In this document: piece by piece, positions 37,123 through 46,515 of the stretch
How the letters are laid out: each line of letters starts with the position of its first letter
Numbering within the stretch: position 1 is the first letter of the stretch
Source of the DNA: Nitrospira sp.
Lineage (GTDB): Bacteria > Nitrospirota > Nitrospiria > Nitrospirales > Nitrospiraceae
Reading direction: 5' to 3'
DNA length: 64,000 nucleotides
Assembly (NCBI GenBank): GCA_022226935.1
Contig: CP092081.1
Span: 2,430,627 to 2,494,626, forward strand
Translations under genes and position numbers: made by a program
The notes under the pieces: model-generated
Database searches by the model: none
What the model was told of the DNA's origin: nothing
Seen by the model: only the letters and a program-made list of their open reading frames with translations

Positions 37123-38043
37123 ATGCATCATGTCGTCATCATCGGCTCAGGTCCGGCCGGACTGACCGCGGCCATCTATGCCGCGCGGGCCAATCTGTCT
37201 CCGCTGCTCATCGAAGGCTGGCAATCCGGCGGGCAGCTGACGACCACCACCGAGGTCGAAAACTATCCCGGATTTTCCAAGGGCATCATGGGCCCCGAGC
37301 TCATGAAGGAGATGCGCGCCCAGGCGGAACGCTTCGGTACCAAACTTCTGACCGGCGATGTCTCTGCCGTAGATCTCTCACAGCGGCCGTTTCGATTGAG
37401 CATCGATGGGGAGCGGACTGTTGAGGCGGCGGCCCTCATTTTGGCCACCGGCGCGTCCGCGATTCAGCTCGGATTGCCGAACGAACAGCGGCTGATCGGA
37501 CATGGTGTCTCGACCTGCGCGACCTGCGACGGGTATTTTTTTCGCGGCAAAGACCTTCTCGTGATCGGCGGCGGCGATAGCGCGGTGGAAGAGGCCACCT
37601 TTCTGACGAAATTCGCTAGAACCGTCACGGTGGTCCACCGGCGGGACAAGCTGCGAGCCTCGAAAATCATGCAAGACCGCGCCATGAAGAATGAGAAAAT
37701 TTCATTTGCCTGGAACTCCGTCGTCGAAGATGTCCTGGGAAAAGATCTGGTGACCGGCGCCAGGCTCAAGAATCTCGTCACCGGAGCCTCATCGGAAGTC
37801 GCGTGCGACGGCATCTTCGTCGCCATCGGCCACCGTCCCAATACCGATCTCTTCAAAGGCCAACTCGACATGGATGAGAAAGGTTACATCCTTACCTCGC
37901 AAGGCACCGCGACCAGCGTCCCCGGCGTGTTCGCCGCAGGAGATGTCCAAGATACCAAATATCGCCAGGCCATCACCGCGGCCGGCTCCGGCTGCATGGC
38001 CGCCATCGACGCCGAGCGGTTTCTGGAATCGCGCGAAACGTAA
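37123..38043 (+). CDS. trxB: thioredoxin-disulfide reductase
   Basis: 306 residues. [20 protein letters not shown] binds [19 protein letters not shown] is the usual TrxB stretch, [11 protein letters not shown] carries the redox-active Cys pair (about 130-133), [12 protein letters not shown] binds NADPH, and VFAAGDVQD closes the FAD site. It reduces thioredoxin with NADPH in the cytoplasm. Normal length. The stop codon lies inside the left arm of the inverted repeat that encloses the next small ORF. Confidence 0.95.
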   Translation: MHHVVIIGSGPAGLTAAIYAARANLSPLLIEGWQSGGQLTTTTEVENYPGFSKGIMGPELMKEMRAQAERFGTKLLTGDVSAVDLSQRPFRLSIDGERTVEAAALILATGASAIQLGLPNEQRLIGHGVSTCATCDGYFFRGKDLLVIGGGDSAVEEATFLTKFARTVTVVHRRDKLRASKIMQDRAMKNEKISFAWNSVVEDVLGKDLVTGARLKNLVTGASSEVACDGIFVAIGHRPNTDLFKGQLDMDEKGYILTSQGTATSVPGVFAAGDVQDTKYRQAITAAGSGCMAAIDAERFLESRET

Positions 38044-38062
38044 AACGTGAAAAGTGAAAGGT
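38031..38062. repeat. left arm of 32-bp inverted repeat around the four-helix-bundle ORF
   Basis: This arm matches the reverse complement of 38483-38514 at 29 of 32 positions. Its core is a degenerate run of the heptamer-like unit CGTGAAA (AACGTGAAAAGTGAAAGG). It overlaps the last codons and stop of trxB. Confidence 0.75.
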
Positions 38063-38080
38063 TTCGCCCAAAGCCCACGA

Positions 38081-38443
38081 ATGAACAAGCCCCACAAAAA
38101 GCTGGATGCTTGGACAACGGCAATTGAATTAGCGCACCAAGTCTATCAAAAGACTGACCGGTTCCCTTCCAAAGAGCAGTATGGTCTCACCAGCCAGATC
38201 AGACGCGCAGGAGTCAGCATCCCAAGCAACATCGCCGAAGGCGCGGCGAGGCAAACCAAGAAAGAGTTTGTTCAATTTCTTCATATCGCGAAGGGCTCGC
38301 TCAGCGAACTCGACACCCAACTGGAACTTGCCGTTCGCCTCGAGTATCTCGGGCCGAGAGAATGGACGACGTTGAATGAGCTCCTTGAACGAGTCGATAA
38401 AATGATCAGCGGGCTCATTCGTCACTTGGGAGCGAAATCGTGA
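38081..38443 (+). CDS. four-helix-bundle protein (S23 / intervening-sequence protein family)
   Basis: 120 residues from ATG 38081. LDAWTTAIELAHQVYQKTD, RFPSKEQYGLTSQIRRAGVS and IPSNIAEGAARQTKKEFVQF are the well-known motifs of the 23S rRNA intervening-sequence protein / S23 family (also related to the Avd fold). The proteins form pentameric four-helix bundles, probably nucleic-acid binding. The ORF is neatly enclosed by a 32-bp inverted repeat and inserted between trxB and thiI, which suggests a small mobile or formerly mobile unit. Its function here is unknown. Confidence 0.88.
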   Translation: MNKPHKKLDAWTTAIELAHQVYQKTDRFPSKEQYGLTSQIRRAGVSIPSNIAEGAARQTKKEFVQFLHIAKGSLSELDTQLELAVRLEYLGPREWTTLNELLERVDKMISGLIRHLGAKS

Positions 38444-38482
38444 ACTCCATGCCTGACGCCTTCGATAGGCTTGTTTTCTTCC

Positions 38483-38514
38483 ACCTTTCACCTTTCACGT
38501 TTTACCTTTCACGC
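38483..38514. repeat. right arm of 32-bp inverted repeat
   Basis: Reverse-complement partner of 38031-38062 (29/32). It ends six bases before the thiI start codon, so the element reaches right up to both neighbouring genes. Confidence 0.75.
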
Positions 38515-38520
38515 TGATTC

Positions 38521-39699
38521 ATGCGCTGCGCCATCGTCCACTACCACGAACTCGCCCTCAAAGGCCGCAATCGCGACTTCTTCGAGCAGCGGCTCGTCCG
38601 CAACATCCGCCTGGCCCTCAAAGATCTGAAGATCCGGCGGATCGAATCGTTGCAGGGACGCATCCGGGTGACGATTCCCGATGAAATAGCGCTCGACGTG
38701 GTGACGGAGCGACTCCGCCGCATCTGCGGCGTTTCAAACTTCCTGCTGAGCGAATCCGTGCCGTTGGATCTCACGGCGCCGGACCTGACAGCCATCAAGC
38801 AGATCGCGCAGCGCCAACTCGCTGAGCAGACATTCACCTCGTTTCGAGTGACGGCCAAACGCGCGGATAAACGCCTGCCTCTGACCTCAATGGACGTCGA
38901 ACGCGAAGTCGGCGGGTATCTCCACGAAGCCACGAGAAAAGCCGTGAAGCTGAAACAGCCGGACGTGACCCTCTACATCGAGCTCCTCACCAAAGAGGCT
39001 CATGTCGCGGCGAAGAAAATTCAAGGGCCCGGCGGCATGCCGGTGGGCACCAGCGGCAAGGTCGCCTGCCTGCTCTCCGGCGGCATCGATTCTCCGGTCG
39101 CCGCCTACCGCATGATCAAACGCGGATGCAAGGCGGTCTTCGTCCACTTTTCCGGCCGCCCGCTGGTCAGTCGCGCCTCAGAGGAAAAGGTCCAGGAGCT
39201 GGTTCAGCTGTTGACGGCGTACCAATATCATTCCAAGCTCTACGTCGTGCCGTTCGGCGAAATTCAACAGGAGATCGTCGCCAATGCGCCGGCGCCGTTT
39301 CGTGTGGTGTTGTACCGGCGGATCATGGTGCGGATTGCGCAGGAGCTGGCGCGGCGGGAAGGCTGCTGGGCGCTGGTGACCGGCGACAGCCTCGGTCAGG
39401 TGGCGTCACAAACGGCGGAGAATTTGTCCGTCGTCGAGAGCGCGGCGGAACTCCCGTTGCTCCGGCCGCTCATCGGGATGGATAAGCTCGAAATCACCGA
39501 ACAGGCGCAACAAATCGGAAGCTTCACCATCTCGATTGAACCGGATCAGGATTGCTGTAAACTTTTTGTCCCGCTCCATCCGAGCACCAGAACCAAACCG
39601 GATGACATCGTCCGCATCGAACGCAGTCTGGAAATCAGCGCGTTCGTCAAGCGAGGCGTCGAGAAGGCCGAACTGACGACCTTCACCTTTCCTGTGTAA
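38521..39699 (+). CDS. thiI: tRNA 4-thiouridine synthase ThiI, short form
   Basis: 392 residues. The N-terminal ferredoxin-like/THUMP part (about 1-165) begins MRCAIVHYHELALKGRNR. The PP-loop ATP pyrophosphatase motif SGGIDSPVAAYRMIKRG lies near residue 185, and EPDQDCCKLFVPLHPSTR near residue 345 holds the conserved catalytic Cys. There is no C-terminal rhodanese domain, so sulfur must come directly from a cysteine desulfurase. It makes s4U8 in tRNA and may feed thiazole synthesis. Its end overlaps the convergent START-domain gene by 17 bases. Confidence 0.93.
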   Translation: MRCAIVHYHELALKGRNRDFFEQRLVRNIRLALKDLKIRRIESLQGRIRVTIPDEIALDVVTERLRRICGVSNFLLSESVPLDLTAPDLTAIKQIAQRQLAEQTFTSFRVTAKRADKRLPLTSMDVEREVGGYLHEATRKAVKLKQPDVTLYIELLTKEAHVAAKKIQGPGGMPVGTSGKVACLLSGGIDSPVAAYRMIKRGCKAVFVHFSGRPLVSRASEEKVQELVQLLTAYQYHSKLYVVPFGEIQQEIVANAPAPFRVVLYRRIMVRIAQELARREGCWALVTGDSLGQVASQTAENLSVVESAAELPLLRPLIGMDKLEITEQAQQIGSFTISIEPDQDCCKLFVPLHPSTRTKPDDIVRIERSLEISAFVKRGVEKAELTTFTFPV

Positions 39700-40285
39700 C
39701 CCGATCCAGCGCCCGTTGCCGGACAAGCCGAAAATGCACTGTGAGCTCCCGCTCCATGGCGACGGCGATCAACCAGTCGGGAATCATCGTCTTCGGCTCG
39801 ACGAGCAATTCAAACTCCGCTCTTGTTTGAGTGCCTTCGCCCGCCGCTTGCAGCCTCCACTCCCGATGGTACTGCTTGAAATCGCCCCCTTTCAGATCAG
39901 TGACCAATCCTCCGCCTGGCAATACCTGCGATTCGCAGAGCAGTCGCTGTTCACCAGGCAAGAGCGCATGGGAAATATAGACGTCGGTGAGCACATGCCC
40001 TTCGTGTTCCTCGACCTGCGCCATGCGCATGCGGGTCTCGAACAGCTCCGGCCACTTGCGGTATTCGGTGAGGATGGAATGAAGAACGGAGGGACTGCCT
40101 GGGAATAGCAGTGTAGCCGTCGCTTTGACTCCTCCACCCGGATTAGGCTGCACCAGAAGAGGCCGAAGCAGATGGATCGCCCCCACCTCTCCCGGCCAGG
40201 ATTGGGCCGCAGGCCCCAGCACAAACGCCAACCAGCAACCGAGCAGAGGTCCCAGAAGTGACATGAGACGTGCCATGGCGCGCAT
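39683..40285 (-). CDS. SRPBCC/START-like (COQ10-type) domain protein, exported
   Basis: 200 residues with a signal peptide (about 1-28). The mature part fits a polyketide-cyclase/COQ10 START fold: LLFPGSPSVLHSILTEYRKW (the typical P..V...L.D...W) and HREWRLQAAGEGTQTRAEFE, with a long C-terminal helix (PDWLIAVAMERELTVHFRLV). Such folds bind hydrophobic ligands. A periplasmic location is inferred from the signal. Start ATG 40285 or 40276. Confidence 0.72.
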   Translation of the reverse strand: MRAMARLMSLLGPLLGCWLAFVLGPAAQSWPGEVGAIHLLRPLLVQPNPGGGVKATATLLFPGSPSVLHSILTEYRKWPELFETRMRMAQVEEHEGHVLTDVYISHALLPGEQRLLCESQVLPGGGLVTDLKGGDFKQYHREWRLQAAGEGTQTRAEFELLVEPKTMIPDWLIAVAMERELTVHFRLVRQRALDRVTQER

Positions 40286-40496
40286 CAGGCTCTACCGAAG
40301 GAATCGGCAAGTCGAGAGACTTGGGTTTTCACCAAGGAAATCGGATTCCATTCGACGATGGCGCAAGGGATCATCGCACTCCAAACATGACAACAGGCGA
40401 GTCAGCGGAATCAGTCACCGGGGAAGCGATCATAGAAGAAGTATACTGATTGACTGCCGGGAGTGCGAGTGCGGAGAACAGGCGCAGCATCATTCG

Positions 40497-40623
40497 CAGG
40501 CTGTTCAGAAAGGCCGCTCAGGAAAGCCGCAGCCAGCGCAGAGGCGATGCGTCCTCGCGGCGGGACGTGGAGTCTCTGCGCGCCGCGAGACCGCCGCTGG
40601 CGGTTTTTATCACCAGCCTGCTA
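40497..40623. repeat. dispersed intergenic element, copy A
   Basis: About 127 bp, beginning CAGGCTGTTCAGAAAGGCCG and ending TTTTTATCACCAGCCTGCTA. CTA is the complement of the TAG stop of the minus-strand response regulator gene. The ends are imperfect inverted repeats of each other (CAGGCTG at each tip). Inside are a 9-bp stem (40554-40562 with 40581-40589) and a GC-rich terminator-like hairpin. Copies B and C share the tips and the block GCGAG-ACGC-GC-G. The 335-bp gap 40286-40620 otherwise holds nothing I can name. Confidence 0.7.
40590..40608 (+). terminator. hairpin plus T-run inside repeat copy A
   Basis: ACCGCC-GCT-GGCGGT is followed by TTTTA. It would stop plus-strand transcripts from entering the response regulator gene in antisense. 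No plus-strand gene precedes it, so its role is tied to the repeat. Confidence 0.55.
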
Positions 40624-41382
40624 CTCGGAGGCGGGACGGAATACCAACACAGCTCCGGTAGGCGCGCCATGTTCGTCGTAGATCACCGCGGCGCTCCGGT
40701 GGATTACATGCTCGACACCGTGACGACTCATGAGCAGGAAAGGGCGCCGGTCCTGCTCCCCTTCCTTGCTCTGCTGCAGCAATGAAAGGGAGGGATTCAT
40801 CAGAGGTGTGCGCCGCTGCGCATCCACCACGACCATGACATCCTGGATGGCTTTTCCAAGCGCATCCGTTTGGGACCAGCCGGTCAATGCCTCCGCCGCC
40901 GGATTGAGCAACGTCACCTTTTCCTGCGGATCGATCGTCACGACCGCATCGCTCATCGACTGCAGCACCGAATCGAGCCACCGGCCGCGTTGTTCGGCAA
41001 TACGCAGGACACGATGACGAAAAAGCGCCAGTTCGAGCGCGGCGCGCAAATCACTGCTGACGAAGGGCTTGATCAGATACGCCAACGGAAGCGTATGTCT
41101 GGCCCGCTCCAGCGTGTCCTCGTCGGAGAAGGCCGTCAGATAGATTACCGGAGTGCCATAGCGCGCTTGAATCGTCCGGGCGGCATCGATCCCATCGAGC
41201 GGCCCTTTGAGCTTGATATCCATGAGGATCAGATCCGGACGATGTTCTCCGGCCAAGTCTACGGCCTCGCTTCCCGAGGCCACGACACCGACCACGATAT
41301 ACCCCAGCGAACGCAGCTGGCGCCGGATGTCTTCGGCCACGACCACTTCATCGTCGACGATGAGAATTTTTTCCTGCGCCAT
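40621..41382 (-). CDS. response regulator with C-terminal PAS domain
   Basis: 253 residues from ATG 41382; a GTG at 41409 is in frame. The receiver (about 1-120) has ILIVDDEVVVAEDIRRQL, the phospho-acceptor Asp in LILMDIKLKG, and YLTAFSDEDT and YLIKPF. A PAS domain follows (about 140-250: LDSVLQSMSDAVVTIDPQEK, LNPAAEALTGWSQTDALG). There is no output domain, kinase or cyclase, so it probably works as a sensory adaptor or partner of a kinase encoded elsewhere. Its TAG stop is the last triplet of repeat copy A. Confidence 0.85.
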   Translation of the reverse strand: MAQEKILIVDDEVVVAEDIRRQLRSLGYIVVGVVASGSEAVDLAGEHRPDLILMDIKLKGPLDGIDAARTIQARYGTPVIYLTAFSDEDTLERARHTLPLAYLIKPFVSSDLRAALELALFRHRVLRIAEQRGRWLDSVLQSMSDAVVTIDPQEKVTLLNPAAEALTGWSQTDALGKAIQDVMVVVDAQRRTPLMNPSLSLLQQSKEGEQDRRPFLLMSRHGVEHVIHRSAAVIYDEHGAPTGAVLVFRPASE

Positions 41383-41699
41383 GGTGCAACCAGAAAACGC
41401 TTGAAACACGATCGTCGCCCGTCATGCCGGGATCCCGTCATCCCGTCGCACACGTATCCACACGCCACCGGATGCCCACCGGTTCACGCAACTAACATGC
41501 CACTTGCCCTTCCCTGTTCTGGCACCAGGTTACGCGTCGCAGGGCTCCTGGTCTCCCCTACACCGACGGTGGTTTTTGAACAATGCTCGGACAGAATCGG
41601 AAGTGATCAGGGGCAACACTGTCGCGTCATTCCGGTGTGAAGGTTCGCTGCGGAAAGCAGGCTATGCTACTATGCGCCCTTCCACTGGAGCTCTGTACG

Positions 41700-42074
41700 A
41701 TGGCTTGGCTCGTTCGTCTGATTTCTGTGGTCTTATTCAGTGTGCACGCCGCGCTCAGCATCATGCCGCTCGACGCGCAGGCACAAACACCCCCTGACTC
41801 TGCGGCAACCACCGAACACTCGTGCAGTTTCGGCATGGCCAAGGGTGATCCCGCCCATCAGTGCCAAGTGCCGATCCCGAGCGGCTGCGTGATCGCCAAA
41901 TTTCCCGGGACGGACAAACCCTGGACCACCGTCTCCAAAGCGGGGCGCACCTTCTGCACGTTCGATAAGAAACGTACGGACTGGAAAACCACCATCACCG
42001 GTCAGTGCACGCGATGCGATTCCAGCCACTGTACCGGCCAATTCATGGTGCGCTTCGAGTGCGCAAAACCGTAA
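41700..42074 (+). CDS. Cys-rich exported hypothetical protein
   Basis: 124 residues from ATG 41700 (GGAG nine bases upstream). Signal peptide to about AQAQTPP. The mature part has seven or eight Cys (EHSCSFGMAKGDPAHQCQVP, SGCVIAKF, GRTFCTFD, GQCTRCDSSHCTGQF, RFECAKP). The spacing suggests three or four disulfides or a metal site. I do not know the family. Its TAA overlaps the queG ATG by one base, so translation is coupled, though a link in function is not obvious. The 290 bases before it are empty. Confidence 0.7.
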   Translation: MAWLVRLISVVLFSVHAALSIMPLDAQAQTPPDSAATTEHSCSFGMAKGDPAHQCQVPIPSGCVIAKFPGTDKPWTTVSKAGRTFCTFDKKRTDWKTTITGQCTRCDSSHCTGQFMVRFECAKP

Positions 42075-43105
42075 TGCCCGAGCCCCTCACAGCGCTGATC
42101 AAACAGGCCGCGCGCGAGTTGGGATTCGATGTCGTCGGCATCAGCCGGCTGCCGCACCAGCCAGACCAGGCACCCAATCACCATGCCGATTTCTCCTCGA
42201 CCCGACTCCGTGACCGGCTGCAGGAATGGTTGCGGCGGGGATTCCATGCCTCCATGGCGTGGATGACGCGTGACCCGGAACGGCGAGCCGATCCGGCACT
42301 GGTCTTGCCAGGCTGCCGTTCCATCATTTCCGTCGGCATGAATTACTACACCGACCAGCGAGCCGATGAGCGATCGGGGAACGGGCGGATTGCCCGGTAT
42401 GCCTGGGGACTCGACTACCACAAACTCCTGGGCGATCGATTAATGCGGCTGTCTGAACGGATCACCACCCTGGCGCCGGAGGATCGCCATCGCGCTTACG
42501 TCGATACGGGGCCGGTCATGGAAAAGGCCTGGGCTGAGCGGGCGGGGCTGGGATGGATCGGCAAACATTCCAATCTGGTCTCGCCTCAATTCGGTTCCTG
42601 GTTGTTGTTGGGAGAAATTCTGACGACCCTGGAATTAGATCCGGACGAGCCCGGGACCGACCTTTGCGGCAGTTGCACACTGTGCATTCAGGCCTGCCCC
42701 ACAGGAGCGATCACTCAGCCGTATGTCGTGGATGCCGAGCGTTGCATTTCTTACCTCACCATTGAGCTGCGGGGCAACGAGCCTCCTCTTTCTGACGAGC
42801 TCCGGCGGGGAATAGGCAATCGGATTTTCGGCTGCGACGACTGTCTCGATATCTGCCCGTATAACCACCAGGCCGCACCGACCAGCGAGCCAGGCTTCCA
42901 ACCCACCCAACGTACCATCTCGCCTTCGTTACGCAGCTTGATGGACATGAACGAGGCGACCTTCGCCGCGACGTTCACACACAGCCCCATTCGACGTGCC
43001 AAACATGCCGGGCTTCAACGCAACGTCTCCTGGGCACTGGCCAATGAAGCCAAGGCCGCCGGAAATCGCGCGCCGACACCATCATCGGCCGCCGATTCTC
43101 TGTAA
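42074..43105 (+). CDS. queG: epoxyqueuosine reductase QueG
   Basis: 343 residues. The N-terminal cobalamin-binding part carries WMTRDPERRADPALVLPGCR and KAWAERAGLGWIGKHSN, typical of QueG. Two 4Fe-4S cluster motifs follow: CGSCTLCIQACPTGAI and FGCDDCLDICPYN. It reduces epoxyqueuosine to queuosine in the wobble position of tRNA, using B12 and iron-sulfur clusters. Some QueG have C-terminal HEAT repeats; here the tail is short (RNVSWALANEAKA). Confidence 0.93.
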   Translation: MPEPLTALIKQAARELGFDVVGISRLPHQPDQAPNHHADFSSTRLRDRLQEWLRRGFHASMAWMTRDPERRADPALVLPGCRSIISVGMNYYTDQRADERSGNGRIARYAWGLDYHKLLGDRLMRLSERITTLAPEDRHRAYVDTGPVMEKAWAERAGLGWIGKHSNLVSPQFGSWLLLGEILTTLELDPDEPGTDLCGSCTLCIQACPTGAITQPYVVDAERCISYLTIELRGNEPPLSDELRRGIGNRIFGCDDCLDICPYNHQAAPTSEPGFQPTQRTISPSLRSLMDMNEATFAATFTHSPIRRAKHAGLQRNVSWALANEAKAAGNRAPTPSSAADSL

Positions 43106-43195
43106 GCTTCCCCTCTGTTTCTCCTTCGCCGATAGTGGTAGGCTACAGCTCACGTCCTCGCACGTTCGAGGACCCACCTCAGCGGCTGCGAGACC

Positions 43196-44581
43196 ATGCA
43201 CGCACCCACCCTCCTGATCGTCGAAGATGAAGAACGCATGCGGCGCCTGTTTGAGTTGGTGCTGAAACCGGCCGGGTATCAGCTCCTGCTGGCTGCTTCC
43301 GGCGACGAAGCCATTCGCATGCTGCAGGAGCATGATTCGCTCGACATGATCATCACGGATCTTCAACTGGGAACGCTGTCGGGCATGGATGTGCTGGAAG
43401 CCGCGCACCAACAGGCGCCGGATGTGCCGGTTCTCATCGTGACCGGGTATGGCACGGTGAAGTCGGCCGTCGAAGCGATGCAGAAAGGCGCCTACGATTA
43501 CATCTCCAAGCCGGTGGACAATGAAGAACTGAAAATCGTCATCGCGCGGGCGCTGCAAGTCCGTCAACTCGCGCGGGATAATCGCACGCTGCGCGCAGGG
43601 CTGCAGGAGCAGTTCGGGTTCGACCGGATCGTCAGCGTCTCGAAAGAAATGGAGCTCGTGAAACGGCTGGCCAAGGAGGTAGCCCAGACCGATTCCACCG
43701 TGTTGATCACGGGCGAGAGCGGCACGGGCAAGGATCTCCTCGCGCGCGCGATTCATCTGGCCAGCCCGCGCGCCCAAGGCCCGATGGTGGCACTCAACTG
43801 CGCCGGGATTCCCGAGCATCTGCTTGAATCCGAACTGTTCGGCTATGAGAAAGGCGCCTTCACGGACGCCAAAAAAGCCAAACCGGGCCGTTTTCAACTG
43901 GCCGATCGGGGGACGCTGTTTCTGGATGAAATCGGCGAACTCAGCCTCACGGCGCAGGCCAAACTGCTGCGGGTGCTCGAGCAACATGTGGTCGAGCCGC
44001 TCGGCGGAGTGCGGAGCATTCCGGTCGATCTGCGAGTCATTGCCGCGACCAATCAGGAGTTGCCCGATCTCATCAAGGCCGGTCGCTTCCGCCTGGATTT
44101 GTATTATCGCCTGAACGTTTATCAGCTGCGCATGCCGCCGCTGCGCGAACGGCCGGGTGATATTGAACCGATCCTGACTCAGTTTCTCGATCGCGCCCGG
44201 CGCGAGCGAGGCAGCCGGATCAAAGGCATCACCCAGGAGGCGCTGGCGCTGCTGCAACACTATCCCTGGCCCGGCAATGTGCGGGAACTGCACAACGTCG
44301 TGGAATGGCTCACCATCACCTGCAAGCAAGACACGATTCAGCCCGAGCATCTCCCGGTGTCGTTAACCGCCGCTCCCCCTCAGCCATCTGCGGTACCCGC
44401 CGGCGCGCCCTCGTTGCTCTCTCTTGGGCTGTCGGTCGAAGAGGTGGAAAAGGCGATGCTGCAAGAAGCGCTGGCGAAGAGCGGCGGCAATGTGTCCGAA
44501 GCCAGTCGGCTGCTCAAGATCACACGCAACACGCTCCGGTATCGCATGGCCAAACATCATTTGTCGCAGCCTCACGGGTGA
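43196..44581 (+). CDS. sigma-54-dependent NtrC-family response regulator
   Basis: 461 residues: receiver (1-120, phospho-Asp 55 in MIITDLQLG), AAA+ domain (about 145-380) with Walker A GESGTGKD, Walker [11 protein letters not shown] and the Arg fingers, and a Fis-type HTH at the C-terminus ([17 protein letters not shown]). The sigma-54 contact loop reads GAFTDA instead of GAFTGA, a variant found in many NtrC-like proteins. It activates sigma-54 promoters when phosphorylated by the kinase gene that overlaps its stop (TGATG). Confidence 0.92.
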   Translation: MHAPTLLIVEDEERMRRLFELVLKPAGYQLLLAASGDEAIRMLQEHDSLDMIITDLQLGTLSGMDVLEAAHQQAPDVPVLIVTGYGTVKSAVEAMQKGAYDYISKPVDNEELKIVIARALQVRQLARDNRTLRAGLQEQFGFDRIVSVSKEMELVKRLAKEVAQTDSTVLITGESGTGKDLLARAIHLASPRAQGPMVALNCAGIPEHLLESELFGYEKGAFTDAKKAKPGRFQLADRGTLFLDEIGELSLTAQAKLLRVLEQHVVEPLGGVRSIPVDLRVIAATNQELPDLIKAGRFRLDLYYRLNVYQLRMPPLRERPGDIEPILTQFLDRARRERGSRIKGITQEALALLQHYPWPGNVRELHNVVEWLTITCKQDTIQPEHLPVSLTAAPPQPSAVPAGAPSLLSLGLSVEEVEKAMLQEALAKSGGNVSEASRLLKITRNTLRYRMAKHHLSQPHG

Positions 44582-46500
44582 TGCGCGCTGCACGGCGAAC
44601 CGGCGGACTCCAGAGAAAATTTGTTGTCGCGTTGCTGATCGTCGGCATCGTGCCCGGCATGGTCGCGCTCTGGGCCACCTACCATTCCAGCACCGCCAGC
44701 CTCAAAGAGGCAATCGGCGAAGGGTTTCAGGAGATTGCGCGCTCCACCTCGATTCGATTGGCCGGCGCCGTCGACGAGGAAATCGATCGCGCCGGGCGCT
44801 TGGCCCACAGCGTGGCCGCGCAACAAGCCTCAAACTTATCCAACCACACCGACCGTAACCAAACAGGGACGATCCGCTCGCACCCTCCTCCCCGGCCTGT
44901 GAACAATCCCGTCACCGCCGCCTTCCTCGACGCGTGGGCGCGTGAATCGCGACATTATCTGCGCGTCACCGTTGCCGATCGCCAGGGCTTGGTCATCGCC
45001 TCCACCGATCGGAATCTCCCGGCCCAGCAGGCCGATCAGACGTGGTGGCGGGAAGCCATGCAGGCCCAGCCCGGCACAGCCTATGTGAGCACTGTCACGC
45101 ACGATCCGGCCATTAACGACGCGATCTTTCACGTCGCTGTTCCCATGGTCGAGAAAGCAGGTGGTGCGGTGACCGGCGCCGTCGACCTCGTGATTCGCCA
45201 CAATCTCCTGACCCAGCTGATCCTTCCCATTCAGATCGGCAATACAGGCCATGCGATGCTCCTCGACACCCAGGGAACACCATTGATCTGTCCCGTGCTG
45301 CCGCCGACCGCCCACCTGATTCCGTCGAACCTGATGAACCGGCTGGCGCTGGACCATCCCTTATGGTTGGTGGCCGACGACGATGCGCACGGCGGCCGCG
45401 ACGCGATCGTCGGCGCTTCGCCGGTCCGATTCAGCCATCCGTTGACCCCCTCCAGCCTGGACGGCAGCCGGTGGTACGCCTTTGTCCGGCAGGCTCCCGA
45501 AGAAACCTATGCGCCGATCTATTCGCTCCTCCTGTCTGTAGGCGTGATCGGCTTCGGACTGGTGATCGCGCTGTCCATGTTTGGATTTATGGTTGGCTAC
45601 CGTATCGTCAAGCCGCTCACGGCGCTTCAACGGGAGGCCGAAGCGCTGCGCCTCACTCTGGCGACGCCTCAGGCCGACCACACTGTCCCTCTTGTTACTG
45701 CGCCCTTGCCGCGGGAATACCGCACCGGGGATGAGATCGAAGATCTCGCCACCACGTTCAGCGCGATGCGGGCGGTGCTGGAAGAAAATCTGCGGACCAT
45801 CAGGTCGCAGCAACATGAATTGATCCGGCAGGAAAAGCTGGCCTCCGTCGGACAACTCCTTGCCGCCCTTGCTCACGACCTACGCAATCCCCTTGGTGTC
45901 ATCCGCAGTTCCGCGCAAGTGGTGCTGGAAGGTCCGCAGGAGGAAGCCATCCGCCATGAAATGGCCCGCTATATCATCGACGAAGTCGACAAACTGTCGC
46001 AGCGGCTTCACGACTTTCTGCGGTACGCGAGGCAGAAACCGCCGGACTGGGCCGACTGGGCCGCGGAAGACGTCATTCGCGCAGCTCTCAAGCAATGGGA
46101 GGCGCAAGGGGGGCATGACCGCATCCGAGTCGAGCACCGGTTTGAACCCAACCTGCCTCTGATTCGTATTGATCCTGAACAGATCAAAGAAGCCCTGATG
46201 AACGTGCTGATCAATGCGCGGGAAGCGATGGCCGAGGGGGGAACCCTGATGGTGGCAACCCGCAGCGGAGAAGGAAACACGGTAGAAATCAACGTGACCG
46301 ATACAGGAAATGGTATCTCCCCCGACCATCTGGGAAGAATTTTCGAACCGTTTTTCACGACCAAGACCTACGGCACCGGCCTCGGCCTCACCAATGTCAA
46401 ACGGCTGGTCGAGGATAATCAGGGAACGCTGATGGTCAACAGTACCATAGGAAAGGGAACCACCTTCACGTTGCGTTTCCGCCCGGCAGAGGCAGGCTGA
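44581..46500 (+). CDS. membrane sensor histidine kinase, partner of the NtrC-type regulator
   Basis: 639 residues from ATG 44581, overlapping the regulator stop. TM1 (about 14-36), a periplasmic dCache-like sensor (about 37-310), TM2 (about 315-338), HAMP (KPLTALQREAEALRL), HisKA with LAHDLRNPL (His 432), and HATPase with NVLINAREAMAEG (N box), VTDTGNGI (G1) and GTGLGLTNVKRLVE (G2). It senses an extracellular ligand, probably a small organic acid or amino acid in Cache fashion, and phosphorylates the NtrC-type regulator. This is inference from adjacency. Confidence 0.92.
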   Translation: MRAARRTGGLQRKFVVALLIVGIVPGMVALWATYHSSTASLKEAIGEGFQEIARSTSIRLAGAVDEEIDRAGRLAHSVAAQQASNLSNHTDRNQTGTIRSHPPPRPVNNPVTAAFLDAWARESRHYLRVTVADRQGLVIASTDRNLPAQQADQTWWREAMQAQPGTAYVSTVTHDPAINDAIFHVAVPMVEKAGGAVTGAVDLVIRHNLLTQLILPIQIGNTGHAMLLDTQGTPLICPVLPPTAHLIPSNLMNRLALDHPLWLVADDDAHGGRDAIVGASPVRFSHPLTPSSLDGSRWYAFVRQAPEETYAPIYSLLLSVGVIGFGLVIALSMFGFMVGYRIVKPLTALQREAEALRLTLATPQADHTVPLVTAPLPREYRTGDEIEDLATTFSAMRAVLEENLRTIRSQQHELIRQEKLASVGQLLAALAHDLRNPLGVIRSSAQVVLEGPQEEAIRHEMARYIIDEVDKLSQRLHDFLRYARQKPPDWADWAAEDVIRAALKQWEAQGGHDRIRVEHRFEPNLPLIRIDPEQIKEALMNVLINAREAMAEGGTLMVATRSGEGNTVEINVTDTGNGISPDHLGRIFEPFFTTKTYGTGLGLTNVKRLVEDNQGTLMVNSTIGKGTTFTLRFRPAEAG

Positions 46501-46515
46501 GCAAAGGCCGTCGCT

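Noticed and set aside
43082-44350. 422-codon minus-strand open frame
   Set aside because: Exact antisense of the NtrC-type regulator; the composition is a shadow of conserved AAA+ sequence.
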